Source: Stigmatella aurantiaca
GTDB taxonomy: Bacteria > Myxococcota > Myxococcia > Myxococcales > Myxococcaceae
Assembly (NCBI RefSeq): GCF_900109545.1
Contig: NZ_FOAP01000009.1
Coordinates: 186,001-250,000, forward strand
Reading direction: 5' to 3'
Length of the DNA stretch: 64,000 nt
Shown: piece by piece, positions 41,377 through 49,576 of the stretch
Layout: every line of letters begins with the position of its first letter
How positions within the stretch are numbered: the first letter of the stretch is position 1
Position numbers and translations under genes: made by a program
The notes under the pieces: generated by a model
Told to the model about the DNA's origin: nothing
The model's input: the letters and a program-made list of their open reading frames with translations, nothing else
Databases searched by the model: none

Positions 41377-43179
41377 TTACCTCCGCTTGCCGCCCTTGGG
41401 AGGGGGCGCCTTGGGGGCGGGCCGCTTCACCGGCGCGGGCTTGGCCACCGGTTTGACGGCGACCGGGGCGGGCCGGGGCACCGGCGCCGGGGTGGCCACG
41501 GGGGCAGGGGGGGCCTGGCGCAGGCTGTAGCTGAGCGCCTCGATGCGGCAGGTGCCCTCGATGCAGCCGGCGGCCGGCCGGGGCACCTCTCCCAGTTGCT
41601 TCTGCCAGGCCGGGCCAATGATGAGCGGCTCGGCGATGGCCCGGCGGTCCTTGCCGGTGCCCACGAAGGCGCGCAGCACGCCCTCGGCGTCGATCTCCAT
41701 CTCCAGGTGGGCTTTGCCCGAGGGGGAGAACAGCCCCAGCATGGTGCCGCGGCGCTCGCCCAGGGCCCACTCCAGCGCCAGCGGCGCGCCGGCCCCGTGC
41801 TGGATGAGGGCGACGTAGCGCCCCGTGGAGCCCACCAGCATGAGCGCGGCCTGGGCATCGGGCGGCGGTCCGTAGAGCACCGAGCGCAGGCGCGCCGACG
41901 GGGTGCTGGGGGGCGGCTCGGCGAGCACGTCCGCCTTGAGCACGGCGATGTCCCCGTCCAGATCCACCACGTCCACCACGGCCCGGCCCACGCGCGACTG
42001 GCCCTCCACCGCGGGGAACACCAGCGCCTTGGGCTCGGACACCACGGGCCTGCCCGCGGTGAGCAGCGACAGGGCGTCGGGGCCCTCGCCGGCCACCACC
42101 AGGCGCTCGGCGCCCTTCGTCAGCCGCCCGGGCAGCGAGCGGGTGGAGTGGGGGCCCAGGTCCGCGGTGAGCGCGGCGCCGGGCATGATGCGGGGGCGCT
42201 TCTCGCCGCTGCGCAGCCACGCCACCCCCAGCACGCCCACCGCCGAGAGCACCAGCAGCACGGCCACCCCCTGGGCGGCCACCCGCGCCGCGCGCCGCGC
42301 CCCGCGCTTCACCCGCCCCCAGAACGTGAGCGGCTTGGAAATCTGCGACAGGGTGAGGGGCGCCAGCGGCTCCAGGTCCGCCATGAGCGCGCTCACCGTG
42401 GGGTAGCGCTCCTCGGGGTCCGGCTTCAGGCACCGGGTGACGATGCCATCCAGCCGCCCGTCGATCTCCGGCTTGTGCTTGGAGGGCGGATCGAACGTGC
42501 CCAGGGGCACCTCGCCCGTGAGCAGCTCATAGAGGATGACGCCCAGCGAGAAGATGTCCGCGCGCGCGTCCGCCGTCTTCGCGTCCACGCGCTGCTCGGG
42601 CGCCATGTAGGACAACGTGCCCATGGAGACATGGGTGCTGGTGAGGTTGAAGCGGGTGTTGGCGTCGTCCACGAAGGAGGCCAGCCCGAAGTCCGTCACC
42701 TTGGCGATGTTGCCGGCCTGCTGATCGAAGAGGATGTTCTCCGGCTTCAGGTCCCGGTGGATGACGTTGCGGGTGTGCGCGTACTGCACCCCCCGGCAGA
42801 TCTCCATCATCATCCGCAGGGACTCGGGGATGGTGAGCAGCGGCGAGCGCATCAGCTCGCGCAGCGACGGCCCATCCACGAACTCCATGACCAGGTAGTA
42901 CGTGTTGTCCGTCTTCCCCTTGTCGACGATGTCGACGATGTTGGGGTGGGACAAGGTGGCCAGCGCGGCGGCTTCCTTCTGGAAGCGCGCGACGAAGTCG
43001 GCCTCCTTGGCCAGCTCCGGGTTCAACAGCTTCACCGCCACGGTGCGGTTGAGGGACAGCTGGGTGGCCTTGTGCACCTCGCCCATGCCCCCCATGCCCA
43101 CGAGCTTCTCGAGGCGGTAACCGGGGAGGGAGTCAGCGTTGCGCGGCCGGCTGATCGCCGTGGTGTCCAAAGAAGGCAT
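41377..43179 (-). CDS. Ser/Thr protein kinase with single membrane segment
   Basis: The 600-residue Hanks kinase has all catalytic elements: glycine loop GMGGMGEV (28-35), K50 in VAVK, HRDLKPEN (141-148, D143), DFG (163-165) and APE (193-195). The kinase domain ends near 275. A transmembrane segment follows (about 303-321), then a predicted extracytoplasmic domain of about 230 residues. A very basic Pro/Ala/Lys tail ends KPAPKAPPPKGGKRR. The architecture is like PknB-type receptors but without PASTA repeats. The neighbouring GAF gene upstream and the large transglutaminase-like lipoprotein downstream share its strand, and either could be a partner or substrate. Confidence 0.93.
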   Translation of the reverse strand: MPSLDTTAISRPRNADSLPGYRLEKLVGMGGMGEVHKATQLSLNRTVAVKLLNPELAKEADFVARFQKEAAALATLSHPNIVDIVDKGKTDNTYYLVMEFVDGPSLRELMRSPLLTIPESLRMMMEICRGVQYAHTRNVIHRDLKPENILFDQQAGNIAKVTDFGLASFVDDANTRFNLTSTHVSMGTLSYMAPEQRVDAKTADARADIFSLGVILYELLTGEVPLGTFDPPSKHKPEIDGRLDGIVTRCLKPDPEERYPTVSALMADLEPLAPLTLSQISKPLTFWGRVKRGARRAARVAAQGVAVLLVLSAVGVLGVAWLRSGEKRPRIMPGAALTADLGPHSTRSLPGRLTKGAERLVVAGEGPDALSLLTAGRPVVSEPKALVFPAVEGQSRVGRAVVDVVDLDGDIAVLKADVLAEPPPSTPSARLRSVLYGPPPDAQAALMLVGSTGRYVALIQHGAGAPLALEWALGERRGTMLGLFSPSGKAHLEMEIDAEGVLRAFVGTGKDRRAIAEPLIIGPAWQKQLGEVPRPAAGCIEGTCRIEALSYSLRQAPPAPVATPAPVPRPAPVAVKPVAKPAPVKRPAPKAPPPKGGKRR

Positions 43180-43269
43180 GTGCAGAGGGCGGAGGCTAGC
43201 AGACCTGGGGATTTTGAGGATCCCCTTGGTGAGAAGCCCAGCTTCGCTCTCTTCCGGCCTAGGCCGGGG

Positions 43270-43908
43270 TTACCGGTTCACGCTCAGCGCCATCATCTCG
43301 CGCAGTTGCGAGCGCGTCTGGGACAGCGAGGAGCGCATCTGCCGGTGGCGCAGCGCCGAGCTCAGCCCGCTCGCCAGGGACTTGAGCAGGATGACTTCCT
43401 CGGCGCTCCACACCCGGCCCTGCTGGCAGTCATCGAAGCCCACGAAGCCCCACCACTCCTTGGAAGGCCGCAGGGGCGCCAGCATCAGCGAGCGCGTCTT
43501 GTGGTCATCCAGGAGGAACTTCATGCGCGGGGGGGCGTCCTTGGCCAGGCAGTTGACCAGGTGGCCCTGGGAGAGCAGCTCCGACCACTGCGGCGCCAGC
43601 TCGCGCAGGCACAGGCTCTGAAGCGTGGAGGACTCCAGCGGCGAGGTGAGCCCGGGCACCGTCCACGCGTAGCGCGCATCCGTCAACATCCGCCCGCGGA
43701 TGGGGTAGGGCTGGTTCTCGTAGATGTAGACGCGGTCCACCTTCAGCGCGCTTCCCACCATGGACAGCGCCGAGCTGGCGTGGAGCGGCGTGAAGCCCTT
43801 CTCCAGGAGCAGCTTCGTCGCATCGGAAATCTTCGTGAAGAGTTCGATCATGGGGGCGTCGCTCCGGTGGGGAAGGGAAGGAGGTCCAGACCGGCTGGGG
43901 AACCTCAT
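43270..43908 (-). CDS. GAF-domain protein
   Basis: The 212-residue protein is a single GAF domain (about 35-185) with a helical C-terminal tail. Recognisable segments are the ALKVDRVYIYEN strand, RSLMLAPLRPSKEWWGFVGFDD and the closing helix LLKSLASGLSSALRHRQ. GAF domains sense small ligands or mediate interactions in signalling proteins; there is no output domain, so it may act as an adaptor. The start is supported by AAGGGAT just upstream and by a strong promoter placed at the right distance. An ATG 19 codons later (MIELFTK) is an alternative. It precedes a Ser/Thr kinase gene on the same strand by 90 bases. Confidence 0.8.
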   Translation of the reverse strand: MRFPSRSGPPSLPHRSDAPMIELFTKISDATKLLLEKGFTPLHASSALSMVGSALKVDRVYIYENQPYPIRGRMLTDARYAWTVPGLTSPLESSTLQSLCLRELAPQWSELLSQGHLVNCLAKDAPPRMKFLLDDHKTRSLMLAPLRPSKEWWGFVGFDDCQQGRVWSAEEVILLKSLASGLSSALRHRQMRSSLSQTRSQLREMMALSVNR

Positions 43909-43925
43909 GTATCCCTTGAGACCAG

Positions 43926-43954
43926 AATAAACCTGATTTCGCTCATCCTGTCAA
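43926..43954 (-). promoter_or_regulatory. Strong sigma-70-like promoter for the GAF gene
   Basis: On the minus strand a perfect TTGACA (43954-43949) is followed after exactly 17 bases by TTTATT (43931-43926). Transcription would begin about 11 bases before the GAF gene's AAGGGAT site and ATG. The remaining roughly 250 bases to the next gene on the plus strand are GC-rich and contain nothing else I can support. Confidence 0.65.
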
Positions 43955-44206
43955 ATAGCATTTATGCTGTAAGAGGCAGGTGCTGGAGCTGGGGTTTCCC
44001 TGGAAAGGCGGCCCAGACATCTCCGGAGAGGTGGGACGGCGCCTGGGAGAGACCTTCACGCACCCTCCTTCTTGCCGGGGCAACCGGCCTGGGAGGACAG
44101 GGCTTGCGAAAGGCATTCACAACTTGGGGCGCCAATGGTGTGGAAGGCTTCCCCGGCGGGGGGCAGGGGCTTTGACGACTCGCCCTGTCTTCTGCAATCT
44201 GCGGGC

Positions 44207-44674
44207 ATGCGGTTCCTCTTCATCGGCGCGGTGGCCTGGGGCGTAGTGGGATGTGCCCAGGGCATCCCCCCCGCGCGCCTTCAGGCCCACATGGTGGCCG
44301 CGGAGCAATGGCAGCGCCGTTACCAGGAGGAGCGGGCCCACACGGACGCGCTGGCGGAGCGGCTGGCGGCGGCCGAGGCGGCCCTGGAGCGCGTGGCGTC
44401 GGAGCTGGCGGAGGCGGATCAGGCCCGGCTGGTGCTCAACGAGGCGCTGGAGCGCTCCGAGGTGGAGCGGCACACGCTGGAGGACTTCGTCACCCACCTG
44501 CAGGCCCAGAAGCGCGAGCTGTCCGTGATGCACGAGGAGCTCTCCGAGATGCACGAGGAGGTGACCGACGTGTGGTACGAGTCGGCGCTCTCCCGGGCGC
44601 GGCGCTACAGCCCGCCCCCGCCTCCGCCCCCGGCGGCCCCCACCGTCGAGGGGACGCGGGAGACGCTGCCCTGA
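44207..44674 (+). CDS. Small coiled-coil lipoprotein
   Basis: The 155-residue product has a lipoprotein signal ending VVGC16, then about 95 residues of strongly charged heptad-like sequence (for example LAERLAAAEAALERVASELAEA and LSVMHEELSEMHEEV) expected to form a coiled coil, and a proline-rich tail with eight consecutive prolines. It starts at ATG giving MRFLFIGAV. It lies 7 bases ahead of a histidine kinase gene, so it is probably the first gene of a lipoprotein-kinase-regulator operon and might serve as a periplasmic or outer-membrane input for the kinase. That role is inferred from position. Confidence 0.75.
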   Translation: MRFLFIGAVAWGVVGCAQGIPPARLQAHMVAAEQWQRRYQEERAHTDALAERLAAAEAALERVASELAEADQARLVLNEALERSEVERHTLEDFVTHLQAQKRELSVMHEELSEMHEEVTDVWYESALSRARRYSPPPPPPPAAPTVEGTRETLP

Positions 44675-44681
44675 GCGCGCT

Positions 44682-46091
44682 GTGAGCGTTCGCGTTCCCC
44701 TGCGAGGCTACAGGGCGGGGTTTCTGTTCGCGGTGGCGCTCCTGTCCGCCGTGGCGGCCTTCTCCCTGTGGACCGAGGTGCGCACCGGCCAGCAGGTGGA
44801 CCACCTGGTGAAGGAGGCGCTGGAGCGGGCCAGCCTCATCGGGCGGATCCGCGTGGAGACGTTCTCGCTGGAGAGCGCCATCGAGGCCCACGTGCGCGCC
44901 ATGGACGACCGGCAGCGCCAGGCGGCCAACGCGGTGATGGAGGACATCCTGGGCGGCATCCGCCGCTCCACCGAGGCGTACACCAAGGACTTGCCGCCCG
45001 GGGAGACCGTCACCTGGCAGCGCTTCAACGCGGCCTGCCAGGCGCTGGCGGACCAGGTGCGCGCCACCGCCGTCTTCTCCCACCGCCGCGAGGCGGAGCG
45101 CGCCCGGGTGCACCTGACGGAGCGCATCCGCCCGCTGGTGCTGGAGGTGGACGGGCTGGCCACGCAGCTGGCGCGGGAGAACGCGGAGGAGGCGCGTGAG
45201 CTGGCCGCCCACACCGCCTCGCTGCGCATGCGCAACACGGCGCTGGGGGCGGGGGCCACGCTGGTGGCGGTGCTCATCTCGCTGCTGGTGGGCTGGCACA
45301 TCACCTCCGTGCTGCGGCGCCAGGAGACGACGATTCAGCGGCAGCTGGAGGACCTGGGGCGCGCCAACGCCGAGCTGGACTCCTTCACCCACCGGGTGGC
45401 GCACGACCTGATGGGACCACTGGCGCCGCTCAAGGGCTACCTGACGCTCATCCGACGCACGGGCGGGGTGGTGGACCCCGGGGCGCTGGAGATGCTGTCC
45501 CAGTGCGAGTCGAGCGCGGGGCGCATGGGCGAGCTCATTGAAGCGCTCTTGCGCTTCTGCCGGGCCGGGCGCCGGGGGGAGCACACGGCCAGCGAGCTGG
45601 ACACGGCGGTGAGCACGGTGCTGCTGGAGCTGTCGCAGACGGCCACGGCGCTGGGCGTCACGCTGGAGCGGGAGCTGGCGCCGGGCCTCGCGGTGGACTG
45701 CCCCAACCAGCTGCTCCAGGTGGTGGCGCGCAACCTGGTGTCCAACGCGGTGAAGTACACGGCGGGCCAGCCGCAGCCCCGTGTCACCGTGCGGGTCTTC
45801 GCGCACGGGGACGCGGCGGTGCTGGAGGTGGGGGACAACGGCATGGGGATGAGCGCGGAGACGCGGGCCTCGCTCTTCCAGCCATTCTTCCGCGCGCCCG
45901 AGGCGCGGGACCTGCCGGGCCACGGCCTGGGCCTGGCCACCGTGAAGCGGCTGGTGGAGGCGCATGGGGGGCAGCTCTCCGTGAAGTCCGAGCCGGGCGT
46001 GGGCACCACGATGGAAGCCCGCCTGCCCCGGGTGAAGCCGCCCTTGCCGGATGCTGAACCCCTTCCTTCCCGCCGCCAGGTTTCCTCATGA
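44682..46091 (+). CDS. Membrane sensor histidine kinase
   Basis: The 469-residue protein has two membrane segments (about 11-30 and 187-205) enclosing a helical periplasmic sensor of about 155 residues. It continues with a coiled-coil linker, a HisKA domain with H241 in VAHDLMGPL, and a HATPase domain with N-box VSNAVKY, DNGMGM and GHGLGLATV. It should autophosphorylate on H241 and pass the phosphate to the NtrC-type regulator whose gene overlaps it in an ATGA. The start is GTG. The signal is unknown; a lipoprotein gene immediately upstream may take part. Confidence 0.93.
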   Translation: MSVRVPLRGYRAGFLFAVALLSAVAAFSLWTEVRTGQQVDHLVKEALERASLIGRIRVETFSLESAIEAHVRAMDDRQRQAANAVMEDILGGIRRSTEAYTKDLPPGETVTWQRFNAACQALADQVRATAVFSHRREAERARVHLTERIRPLVLEVDGLATQLARENAEEARELAAHTASLRMRNTALGAGATLVAVLISLLVGWHITSVLRRQETTIQRQLEDLGRANAELDSFTHRVAHDLMGPLAPLKGYLTLIRRTGGVVDPGALEMLSQCESSAGRMGELIEALLRFCRAGRRGEHTASELDTAVSTVLLELSQTATALGVTLERELAPGLAVDCPNQLLQVVARNLVSNAVKYTAGQPQPRVTVRVFAHGDAAVLEVGDNGMGMSAETRASLFQPFFRAPEARDLPGHGLGLATVKRLVEAHGGQLSVKSEPGVGTTMEARLPRVKPPLPDAEPLPSRRQVSS

Positions 46092-47428
46092 GCCCCGCCC
46101 GCATTCTCGCCGTCGATGATGATCCGCATGCGCGGGACCTGCTGCGGCGGCTGCTCGGCACGCTGGGCGAGGTGCTGCAGGCCGCGCACCCCGAGGGCGC
46201 CATCGAGCGGCTGACGGAGGACGGGCCGTTCGACCTGGTGCTCACGGACATGGCGATGCCCAACCCGGGCGATGGCCTCCGGGTGCTGAAAGAGGTGAAG
46301 ACGAGGCTGCCAGACACGCCGGTCATCGTGGTGACGGCGTTCGGCAACGTGGAGGGGGCGCTGGACAGCATCCAGCAGGGGGCGTTCGACTACCTGGCGA
46401 AGCCCTTCGACGTGGACGCCATCATGCGGGTGGCGCGGCGGGCGCTGGAGCAGAAGCGGCTGGTGGAGGAGAACCGCTCGCTGCGCAAGCAGGTGGAGCG
46501 CAGCACGCTGGTGGGCCGCAGCCCCGCGCTGCTGGAGGTGTACAAGCAGGTGGCGCGGGCGGCCACGAGCAACGTGCCGGTGCTGATTACGGGCGAGACG
46601 GGGACGGGCAAGGAGATGGTGGCGCGCTCGCTGCACAAGCGCTCGCCGCGCGCCTCGGGGCCCTTCATCCCGGTGGACTGTGGCGCCATCGCCGAGTCGC
46701 TGATGGAGAGCGAGCTGTTCGGCCACTCGCGCGGGGCCTTCACGGGGGCGACGGGGGCGCGGCGCGGGCTGTTCGAGGAGGCCAGCGGCGGCACGCTGTT
46801 CCTGGACGAGATTGGCGACGTGGGGCTGAAGGTGCAGTCGCAGCTCTTGCGCGTGCTCCAGGAGGGGGAAATCCGCCGCGTGGGGGAGAGCGCGCCGGTG
46901 AAGGTAGACGTGCGGGTGGTGGCGGCGACGAACAAGGAGCTGCAAGCGCGGGTAGCGGAGGGGCTGTTCCGGGAGGACTTGCTGTACCGGCTGGACGTGG
47001 TGCACCTGCGGCTGCCGCCGCTGCGCGAGCGGCGGGAGGACATCACCGCGATGGTGGAGCACTTCGCGGCGCTGCACGCGCGGGGCGGGGTGCGGCCGGT
47101 GGTGACGCCAGAGGCGGTGGCGCGGCTGACGGCGTACGAGTGGCCGGGCAACGTGCGGCAGCTGGAGAACGTGGTGGCGCGGGCGCTGGCGCTCAACGTG
47201 ACGGGGGTGCTGGGGCCCCAGGACTTCCCTGAGCCCATTGGCGACGCGCCCAAGAAGCTGACGGGGCTGGCGGAAGACATGCCGAGCCTGGCGGAGCTCT
47301 CGCGGCGGTACGCGGCGCAAGTGCTCCAGCACGTGGGCGGCAACAAGAGTGAGGCGGCGCGGTTGCTGGGCGTGGACCGCAAGACGCTCTACAAGCTACT
47401 GGAAGCGGCCGAGCCCGAGGCGACCTGA
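46088..47428 (+). CDS. Sigma-54-dependent NtrC-family response regulator
   Basis: The 446-residue activator has a receiver (acidic residues 10-12, phospho-acceptor D54, K105), a AAA+ sigma-54 interaction domain (Walker A GETGTGKE 169-176, GAFTGA loop 216-221, Walker B TLFLDE 236-241) and a C-terminal Fis-type helix-turn-helix (NKSEAARLLGVDRKTLYKLL). The GAFTGA loop is intact, so it should activate sigma-54 RNA polymerase. The overlap with the kinase gene makes the pair cognate. Myxobacteria have many such enhancer-binding proteins controlling development and surface behaviour; the target genes here are unknown. I found no convincing -24/-12 promoter within the window. Confidence 0.95.
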   Translation: MSPARILAVDDDPHARDLLRRLLGTLGEVLQAAHPEGAIERLTEDGPFDLVLTDMAMPNPGDGLRVLKEVKTRLPDTPVIVVTAFGNVEGALDSIQQGAFDYLAKPFDVDAIMRVARRALEQKRLVEENRSLRKQVERSTLVGRSPALLEVYKQVARAATSNVPVLITGETGTGKEMVARSLHKRSPRASGPFIPVDCGAIAESLMESELFGHSRGAFTGATGARRGLFEEASGGTLFLDEIGDVGLKVQSQLLRVLQEGEIRRVGESAPVKVDVRVVAATNKELQARVAEGLFREDLLYRLDVVHLRLPPLRERREDITAMVEHFAALHARGGVRPVVTPEAVARLTAYEWPGNVRQLENVVARALALNVTGVLGPQDFPEPIGDAPKKLTGLAEDMPSLAELSRRYAAQVLQHVGGNKSEAARLLGVDRKTLYKLLEAAEPEAT

Positions 47429-47446
47429 GGGCCCGGCCGCAGTGGC

Positions 47447-49426
47447 TCACTCGGCGAAGTGAACCACGAGGCCATTGTCGCCCACGGCCCAGATGTCATT
47501 CATCGTCTTGGCTGCGATGTCCCGGAGGGGCTGGGGGCCGTCATAGATTGGGTCAGGGGCCCATCCACTCGATTTGAGAAGACGGATGCGCCCATCCATG
47601 TCGGTGACGTAGACGGAAGCTGGGTCCAGGGCCACTACACTCGTGTAGTCGGCAACGGGAGTACCGTTCGGAAGGTTCACGCGAGACCAAGTTTTATTTC
47701 CATCCCACTTCAGGATGAGCCCTTTGTCTCCCACGGCATAGGCAACGTTGGAGGACACCATCCACACCGCGGTCAGATAGCCTCCGTAACCGGCGATAGT
47801 GGGCAGCGTGTGGAGGGTGAGCGCGGTCTCATTGCCCGAGCCAGGATGGTCGGCGATGAGCGGCGCGGAGCGGTCCCTGTCATACTCGTTGGCGCCCCCG
47901 ACTAGCAGAAGTGGGCCCGTGCCGTCGAGTGTGTGGACACCCAAATAGGTCGGAGCCGAGTCGAAGTGCCTGCTGCTTGAGGTGCTTCCTTGCGTCCACG
48001 AGTAAAGCTCTCCCCATGCATTCACGGCGTAGACCTGCGTTACATTGTTTTGGGCGCGTCCAATCACACTGGTCAGAGGGCTCCCGCCCCTGACGGACTG
48101 CTGATCATGGCAATTGGTGCCGTCATGCCATGCGACTTGGCCGTTGTCTCCTGCCAGGACGACAATGCCGTTCACCGTGGTCCACGTGGCTTTCCAGGCA
48201 GTGTTGCCGCACGCTCCGTCCAGGCTTGAGAAGGCCACGCCATCGTTTTTACGAACCGCGAGCTTGCCGCCATCGCCCGCCACCCATACCCAGCCATTGG
48301 GGGCAATCGAGACGCTCTTCCATTGGCGGTCCTTGATGGCCGCATCATCGGAGAAGCTCTTCCAACCCTTCCCCATGCAGGCATTGTCCTCGTCCACGGT
48401 GGTGTTGCAGTTGTTGTCCCGGGCGTCACAGGACTCGAAGTTCCCCCGTGCGTTGAGGGGATCCTGGTCATCACAGTCGGTCTTGTTGGCGACGGTTCCC
48501 TGGGGAAAAGGAGCCTTGGGGCATTTCAAGCTCGGGCCTGTGCTGTGTTCGTCACCTTCCCCGTCTCCATCGGCGTCCGGGTAGTAGGGCTCCTTGGGCG
48601 GCGCCCCCTGGCAGGCCAGTCCATTCTTGTTGCTGTTGCAGACCCATGTCCCGCTGGGACACGGATCCTCGCAGGCCGTTTCTTTCAGAGGAAAGGTATC
48701 GTCCACGGTGCCATTGCAGTCGTCATCCACCTCGTCGCATGTCGTCTCGGTGAAGTCCTTGCGGGGATAGGCATTCGCGTTCGAATCTAGGCAGTCCGAG
48801 TGGTCCTGGACGTGCTTCGCTGGCTGGGTGCACCGGACAAGGGGGGCTGCTTTCAGGTCCCCAAAGCCGTCGCCATCCTGGTCGGGGTACCAGCTCGTGC
48901 CCACGCCTTCATCGGTGTTGCCATCGCAGTTGTTGTCCTGGTCGTCACAAACCTCGGAAGCGCTGGGATGGACATTCGCGGCCGCGTCATCGCAGTCCGT
49001 GCCACCCTCGGAATCGGCAATGTATCCGTCCTCGTCCCCGTCCGGCCCCGCCAGGTCGAGGGTCTGCTCGATGACCTGGGTCTCCGGAAGCTCCACGGTG
49101 AGCGCCCTCTCCACCAGGGCGGGCCCCTTGCACAAAGGGCTCTCGTAAGCGGTGGCCGTGAGGTTCAACGTTCGGCTCCAGCCGTCCTTGCGGAACACCG
49201 CGAGGACCGCAGTCTGGGAACCCTGTGCGAAGTCTTTCAGGTTATCCGTGAGTGCTTCGGTCGTTTCACCGCTGCCGTTTCTGTCCCGCGCGGTGACCAC
49301 AAGGCACTTGGCCTTGAAGTTGTACGTCACCGTCAGCTTGACGGCGGCCTCACGGGCCCCAGGTGAGCGGCTGCAGCCGCTCAGGAGCACCGTGGTCATC
49401 AACGAAAACAGGGCGAACCGGAACAT
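47447..49426 (-). CDS. Lipoprotein with MopE-like putative metal-binding motifs and a beta-propeller-like domain
   Basis: The 659-residue product has a lipoprotein signal ending LLSGC. Around residues 125-320 there are three to four copies of the MopE-type putative metal-binding motif: DCDD...HPSASEVCDDQDNNCDG, DCLDSN...CDEVDDDCNG and DCDDQDPLN...CDARDNNCN. They alternate with DxDxDGxGD calcium-loop-like segments. The C-terminal half has repeats such as VWVAGDGGKLAV, VVLAGDNGQVAW, AYAVGDKGLI and IWAVGDNGLVV, as in propellers. MopE-like motifs bind calcium or copper on cell surfaces. The second ATG (MFRFALF) was chosen because GTAGG lies 9 bases upstream. Lower GC than its neighbours is apparent. 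Function unknown. Confidence 0.82.
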   Translation of the reverse strand: MFRFALFSLMTTVLLSGCSRSPGAREAAVKLTVTYNFKAKCLVVTARDRNGSGETTEALTDNLKDFAQGSQTAVLAVFRKDGWSRTLNLTATAYESPLCKGPALVERALTVELPETQVIEQTLDLAGPDGDEDGYIADSEGGTDCDDAAANVHPSASEVCDDQDNNCDGNTDEGVGTSWYPDQDGDGFGDLKAAPLVRCTQPAKHVQDHSDCLDSNANAYPRKDFTETTCDEVDDDCNGTVDDTFPLKETACEDPCPSGTWVCNSNKNGLACQGAPPKEPYYPDADGDGEGDEHSTGPSLKCPKAPFPQGTVANKTDCDDQDPLNARGNFESCDARDNNCNTTVDEDNACMGKGWKSFSDDAAIKDRQWKSVSIAPNGWVWVAGDGGKLAVRKNDGVAFSSLDGACGNTAWKATWTTVNGIVVLAGDNGQVAWHDGTNCHDQQSVRGGSPLTSVIGRAQNNVTQVYAVNAWGELYSWTQGSTSSSRHFDSAPTYLGVHTLDGTGPLLLVGGANEYDRDRSAPLIADHPGSGNETALTLHTLPTIAGYGGYLTAVWMVSSNVAYAVGDKGLILKWDGNKTWSRVNLPNGTPVADYTSVVALDPASVYVTDMDGRIRLLKSSGWAPDPIYDGPQPLRDIAAKTMNDIWAVGDNGLVVHFAE

Positions 49427-49576
49427 GGGGCGCATCCTACCCCGTGCCCGCCATGAGGCGAGCGCGCACGCACTTGTCGCGTGCGAACGGTCCGGCACGG
49501 CTCCCGGTGCCCGCCGCGCCGGGCTGCCGGTAAGGTGGTCGCCCCATGTCTCCATGCCTGGAACGAGGAAGCCCGC

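Noticed and set aside
37480-44175. A stop-free reading frame of 2231 codons on the plus strand.
   Set aside because: It lies antisense to three well-recognised genes (lipoprotein, kinase, GAF protein). High third-position GC removes stop codons from antisense frames, and the translation is low-complexity Arg/Gly/Ala/Leu/His-rich with no domain.
43909-44206. Possible small genes in the 298-base gap before the coiled-coil lipoprotein.
   Set aside because: Open frames exist but lack ribosome-binding sites and recognisable features; only the minus-strand promoter is supported.
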